Of a stretch of DNA of 7,688 bases, positions 5,640 through 7,688 are shown in pieces; position 1 is the stretch's first letter; each line of letters opens with the position of its first letter. The notes below the pieces were generated by a model, which saw only the letters and a list, made by a program, of their open reading frames with translations, was not told where the DNA came from and made no database searches. Where the stretch lies: the NCBI GenBank assembly GCA_031263805.1, contig JAISFB010000135.1, forward strand, positions 1-7,688. Direction: 5' to 3'. The position numbers and the translations under genes were made by a program. The stretch comes from Oscillospiraceae bacterium. GTDB lineage: Bacteria; Bacillota; Clostridia; Oscillospirales; Oscillospiraceae.

Positions 5640-6668
5640 ATGCTTTTAGGAGGAGACATCGGCATAGACCTCGGCACGACGACGGTGCTTGTTTCCACGC
5701 GCACGCGCGGCGTCATACTGAGAGAACCGAGCGTCGTCGCGATGGATAAGAACACGGGGCGCCTTTTGAGCGTCGGCCTCGCGGCCCAGCGTATGCTCGG
5801 GCGCACGCCGGGAAATATCGTCGCCATACGGCCCTTGCGCGGCGGCGCCATATCGGACTATGATATGACGGAGCGGATGCTGCGCGAGCTCGTGCGAAAG
5901 GCGGCCAGCTTCGCGCTGTTCAAGCCGCGCGTCGTGATATCCGTCCCGTCGGGCATCACGGAGGTGGAGGAGCGCGCCGTTGTAGACGCCGGGATCGCCG
6001 CCGGGGCGCGGCGGGTATACTTAATGGAAGCGCCGCTCGCCGCCGCCATCGGCGCCGGGCTGGAGATCAACAAGGCCGACGGGCATATGGTCGTCGATTG
6101 CGGCGGGGGGACGACGGACGTCGCGGTGCTCTCCCTCGGCGGCGTCGTGGAGTCCGAATCCATCAAGGCCGGCGGCGAAGCGTTTGACGAGGAGCTTATC
6201 AAATACATCCGCCGCCGCCACAATGTCCTGATTGGCGACTCGACGGCCGACGAGGTCAAAAAATCCGTAGGCTGCGTTTTCCCGCGCCCGGAAACGACTA
6301 CCGTGGATATGAAAGGCCGCAACCTGATGAACGGTCTGCCGAGCATAGTGTCCGTGAGCACGACCGAGATACTTGAGGCGTTTGAGGAGATAAGCGAGCG
6401 TATCATCGAAACGATCCACCGCGTGCTGGAGAGCACCCCGCCCGAGCTCGTCGCCGACGTATCGCGCAACGGCATAGTGCTCACGGGCGGCGGCAGCCTG
6501 CTCTGGGGCTTTGACAAGCTTATCGAAAGCCGCACGAATATCCCGACGCGCGTCGCCGACGACTCAGAGCAGTGCGTGGCCTACGGCTTGGGCCGATCCT
6601 TGCAGAGCATAGGCGAAATGCACGAGGGCCCGATAAACCTCGCGAGAAGAAAGCAGATGAAGGCGTAA
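5640..6668 (+). CDS. mreB: MreB/Mbl-family bacterial actin, rod-shape determining protein
   Basis: This 342-residue protein is a full-length MreB/Mbl homologue. It polymerises on ATP binding at the inner membrane face and guides the elongation machinery that builds the side wall. The actin-fold signatures are in order: phosphate-1 loop GIDLGTTT (8-15), REPSVVAMDKNTG (28-40), GRTPGNIVAIRPLRGG (54-69), SVPSGITEVEERAV (101-114) with the catalytic-region Glu, EAPLAAAIGAG (130-140), phosphate-2 loop VVDCGGGTTDVAV (151-163) and adenosine motif LTGGGSLL (281-288). The phosphate-1 loop has GTTT where most MreB proteins have GTAN. DKNTG, RTPGNIVAIRPL and the CVFP segment are closer to Mbl of Bacillus than to MreB. 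mreC/mreD are absent downstream, as for stand-alone Mbl/MreBH paralogues. The ATG has GGAGG at 5629-5633. Confidence 0.94.
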   Translation: MLLGGDIGIDLGTTTVLVSTRTRGVILREPSVVAMDKNTGRLLSVGLAAQRMLGRTPGNIVAIRPLRGGAISDYDMTERMLRELVRKAASFALFKPRVVISVPSGITEVEERAVVDAGIAAGARRVYLMEAPLAAAIGAGLEINKADGHMVVDCGGGTTDVAVLSLGGVVESESIKAGGEAFDEELIKYIRRRHNVLIGDSTADEVKKSVGCVFPRPETTTVDMKGRNLMNGLPSIVSVSTTEILEAFEEISERIIETIHRVLESTPPELVADVSRNGIVLTGGGSLLWGFDKLIESRTNIPTRVADDSEQCVAYGLGRSLQSIGEMHEGPINLARRKQMKA

Positions 6669-6685
6669 AGCCCCGCAAAATCCTC

Positions 6686-6737
6686 CCGCCGCTCACGGCG
6701 CATATCGCGCCCCGGAGCATATAATGGGGCGCGGCGG
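6686..6737 (+). promoter_or_regulatory. Structured leader upstream of cotJAB with a sigma-E-like -10
   Basis: Hairpin 1 is CGCCG-CTCA-CGGCG (6687-6700). Hairpin 2 has an 8-bp perfect stem, CGCGCCCC (6706-6713) with GGGGCGCG (6726-6733), around a 12-nt loop. A competing outer stem pairs CCGCCGC (6686-6692) with GCGGCGG (6731-6737). No T-run follows, so it is a weak mreB terminator candidate. The loop contains CATATAAT (6718-6725), one base from the sporulation sigma-E -10 CATACAAT, with GCATAT at 6700-6705 upstream. The spacing is about 3 bp shorter than the usual sigma-E spacing, so the promoter call is tentative. cotJ is sigma-E controlled in B. subtilis. Confidence 0.4.
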
Positions 6738-6767
6738 TAAGCCAGCCATTTACGGGAGGAAACCAAA

Positions 6768-7355
6768 TTGAACGAAAAACTTGCCCGGCAAAACGCCGGG
6801 ACCGCAAATAATGCTAATCTCTCGAACACCGCAAATACCGTAAAAACGGAAAACACAATAGAAAATGCAAAGCCAAATACAGCGTCAAACGCATGGGCGC
6901 CGGACGGCGGGGAGCAATACAAAACGGGCTCGCTGCCCGGCCGGGCGCCGCTCGCCGCCGGGTATGTCCCGGAGCAGGAAAGCGCGGCGCCTATCTACGA
7001 AAACGACTCGGCGCTGACGCGCGGGACGCTGTTCCCCGGCCTCGACCTGCCGTTTATGAACATCGTGAACAAGGGCTCTCCCTACATCGGCACGCCGATA
7101 GGGGAGCTTATGGCGATAGCGTTTGTGGCGCACGAGCTGACGCTCTATCTCGATACGCACACGGGCGACCGCGAGGCGTTTAAGCTGCTTCAGCGTATGC
7201 TTACGCTCAAAAAGCAGGCGCGGGAGCGGTATGTCAGGCTGTACGGCCCCGTCTCGTCGGACGATCTGACCGAAAGCGCGGCGTTCACCTGGACATACTC
7301 GCCGTGGCCCTGGGACGCCGCGGAAAACAATTCTCCGGCAGGAAACAATTCGTAA
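6768..7355 (+). CDS. cotJA-cotJB: CotJA-CotJB fusion spore coat protein
   Basis: This single 195-codon frame joins two normally separate spore-coat proteins. Residues 1-48 are a low-complexity extension rich in Asn (11), Ala and Thr, with a more AT-rich base composition. Residues about 59-98 are CotJA-like: RAPLAAGYVPEQ, then Y(E)NDSALTRGTLFPGLDLPF, matching the CotJA 'lA.ayVP.Q....y.p..AL.rGTlFP.L..Pf' pattern. Residues about 109-184 are CotJB-like: a helix, then ELTLYLDTHTGDREAF, a long basic helix and YG...TWTYSPWPWD at the end. No stop or Met restart separates them. CotJA, CotJB and CotJC form an early, inner-coat complex in the mother cell during sporulation. Translation begins at TTG 6768 with GGGAGGA at 6754-6760. 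cotJC follows after 58 nt. A sequencing error creating the fusion is possible but unlikely, because the frame reads cleanly through a conserved region. Confidence 0.85.
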   Translation: MNEKLARQNAGTANNANLSNTANTVKTENTIENAKPNTASNAWAPDGGEQYKTGSLPGRAPLAAGYVPEQESAAPIYENDSALTRGTLFPGLDLPFMNIVNKGSPYIGTPIGELMAIAFVAHELTLYLDTHTGDREAFKLLQRMLTLKKQARERYVRLYGPVSSDDLTESAAFTWTYSPWPWDAAENNSPAGNNS

Positions 7356-7394
7356 GTCGCCCAACGGGCGACCGGGCCTACGGCCCGCAATTTT
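7356..7394 (+). repeat. Two tandem perfect hairpins between cotJAB and cotJC
   Basis: Hairpin 1 is GTCGCCC (7356-7362), loop AAC, GGGCGAC (7366-7372), beginning on the base after the cotJAB stop. Hairpin 2 is CGGGCC (7373-7378), loop TAC, GGCCCG (7382-7387), followed by CAATTTT. The second looks like a weak intrinsic terminator. In an operon they could act as partial terminator, mRNA 3'-end stabiliser or processing site, setting different levels of CotJAB and CotJC. They may instead be a copy of a dispersed palindromic element. Confidence 0.6.
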
Positions 7395-7413
7395 AATAAG
7401 GTGATTAAATAAA

Positions 7414-7688
7414 ATGTTCGTATATGAAAAAAAGCTGCAATATCCCGTGAAGGTTACGAACCCGAATCCGCGGCTCGCGATGATAGTGCTCACGCAGTAC
7501 GGCGGCCCGGACGGAGAGCTCGGCGCCTCGCTGCGCTATCTGAGCCAGCGTTATACGATGCCGTATGACGAGCTGCGCGGCCTGCTGACCGACATCGGCA
7601 CGGAGGAGCTCGGCCACCTCGAAATGGTCGGCACGCTCGTACATCAGCTTACGCGCGGAATGAGCATAGAGGACGTGCAAAAGGCCGG
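7414..7688 (+). CDS. cotJC: CotJC, manganese-catalase-family spore coat protein (partial, 5' part)
   Basis: The first 91 codons are present and the gene runs off the right edge. The N-terminus MFVYEKKLQYPVKVTNPNPR is the hallmark CotJC start. QYGGPDGELGASLRYLSQRYTMP and LLTDIGTEELGHLEMVGTLVHQL are the first two helices of the ferritin-like four-helix bundle. By analogy with di-manganese catalases, Glu35, Glu65 and His68 are the first-half metal ligands; the remaining Glu and His would be in the missing half. CotJC belongs to the inner spore coat and in clostridia has been linked to manganese catalase activity that removes hydrogen peroxide. The ATG at 7414 has AAGGTGAT at 7398-7405. It is the third member of the cotJ operon after the fused cotJAB. 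Confidence 0.95.
   Translation, partial: MFVYEKKLQYPVKVTNPNPRLAMIVLTQYGGPDGELGASLRYLSQRYTMPYDELRGLLTDIGTEELGHLEMVGTLVHQLTRGMSIEDVQKA

Noticed and set aside
5858..6535. Minus-strand open frame (225 codons) opposite mreB
   Set aside because: Its Ser/Thr/Arg-rich composition without domains is typical of an antisense shadow, and mreB is clearly coding.
6885..7493. Minus-strand open frame spanning cotJAB and the start of cotJC
   Set aside because: It crosses two genes with clear family matches on the plus strand and two hairpins. There is no ribosome binding site or domain.
1..7688. A wholly new defence, mobile or biosynthetic system
   Set aside because: All genes except the 122-residue membrane protein fit known families. 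No transposase, nuclease array, phage gene or CRISPR repeat was seen on either strand.

Overview
The window reads as chromosomal DNA from a high-GC, endospore-forming Firmicute, most likely a gut-type clostridium (Oscillospirales/Clostridia-like; inferred, not proven). The basis is a spore-coat cotJ operon at the right end, strong AGGAGG-type ribosome binding sites, a Firmicute-style MreB/Mbl, and a ThiI C-terminus of Gram-positive type. Coding is dense and every supported gene is on the + strand. ATA isoleucine codons are fairly common despite the high GC.

Layout, left to right. (1) 1-159 is the C-terminal end of thiI (tRNA 4-thiouridine synthetase). It is followed after 15 nt by cinA (175-1428). 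(2) 1531-1899 encodes a 122-residue single-pass membrane protein of unknown function. Its 3' end overlaps the likely true start of a RecD2-type helicase (1881-4130, apparently a CTG start). The helicase overlaps comF (4127-4777) by four bases (GTGA). CinA, RecD2 and ComF are all from families linked to competence, recombination or DNA processing, and the last three genes look translationally coupled. (3) 4778-5640 holds a compact type II toxin-antitoxin pair, a Phd/YefM-like antitoxin and a RelE/ParE-like toxin overlapping by 8 nt. It has its own good sigma-A promoter and lies between two palindromic elements; base composition looks more AT-rich than the neighbours, so it looks like an accessory insertion. 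(4) 5640-6668 is a stand-alone MreB/Mbl-family actin-like protein. mreC and mreD do not follow it. (5) 6768-7688 is the cotJ spore-coat locus. CotJA and CotJB are joined in one 195-codon reading frame with an Asn/Thr/Ala-rich N-terminal extension. CotJC, a di-manganese catalase-family coat protein, follows and runs off the window.

No RNA gene, CRISPR array, transposase or phage gene was found. Nothing here is clearly a new biological system. The points most worth a second look are the CotJA-CotJB fusion, the RNA hairpins around it, the toxin-antitoxin pair with its repeat-flanked promoter, the unusual recD2 start, and the unrecognised membrane protein ahead of recD2.
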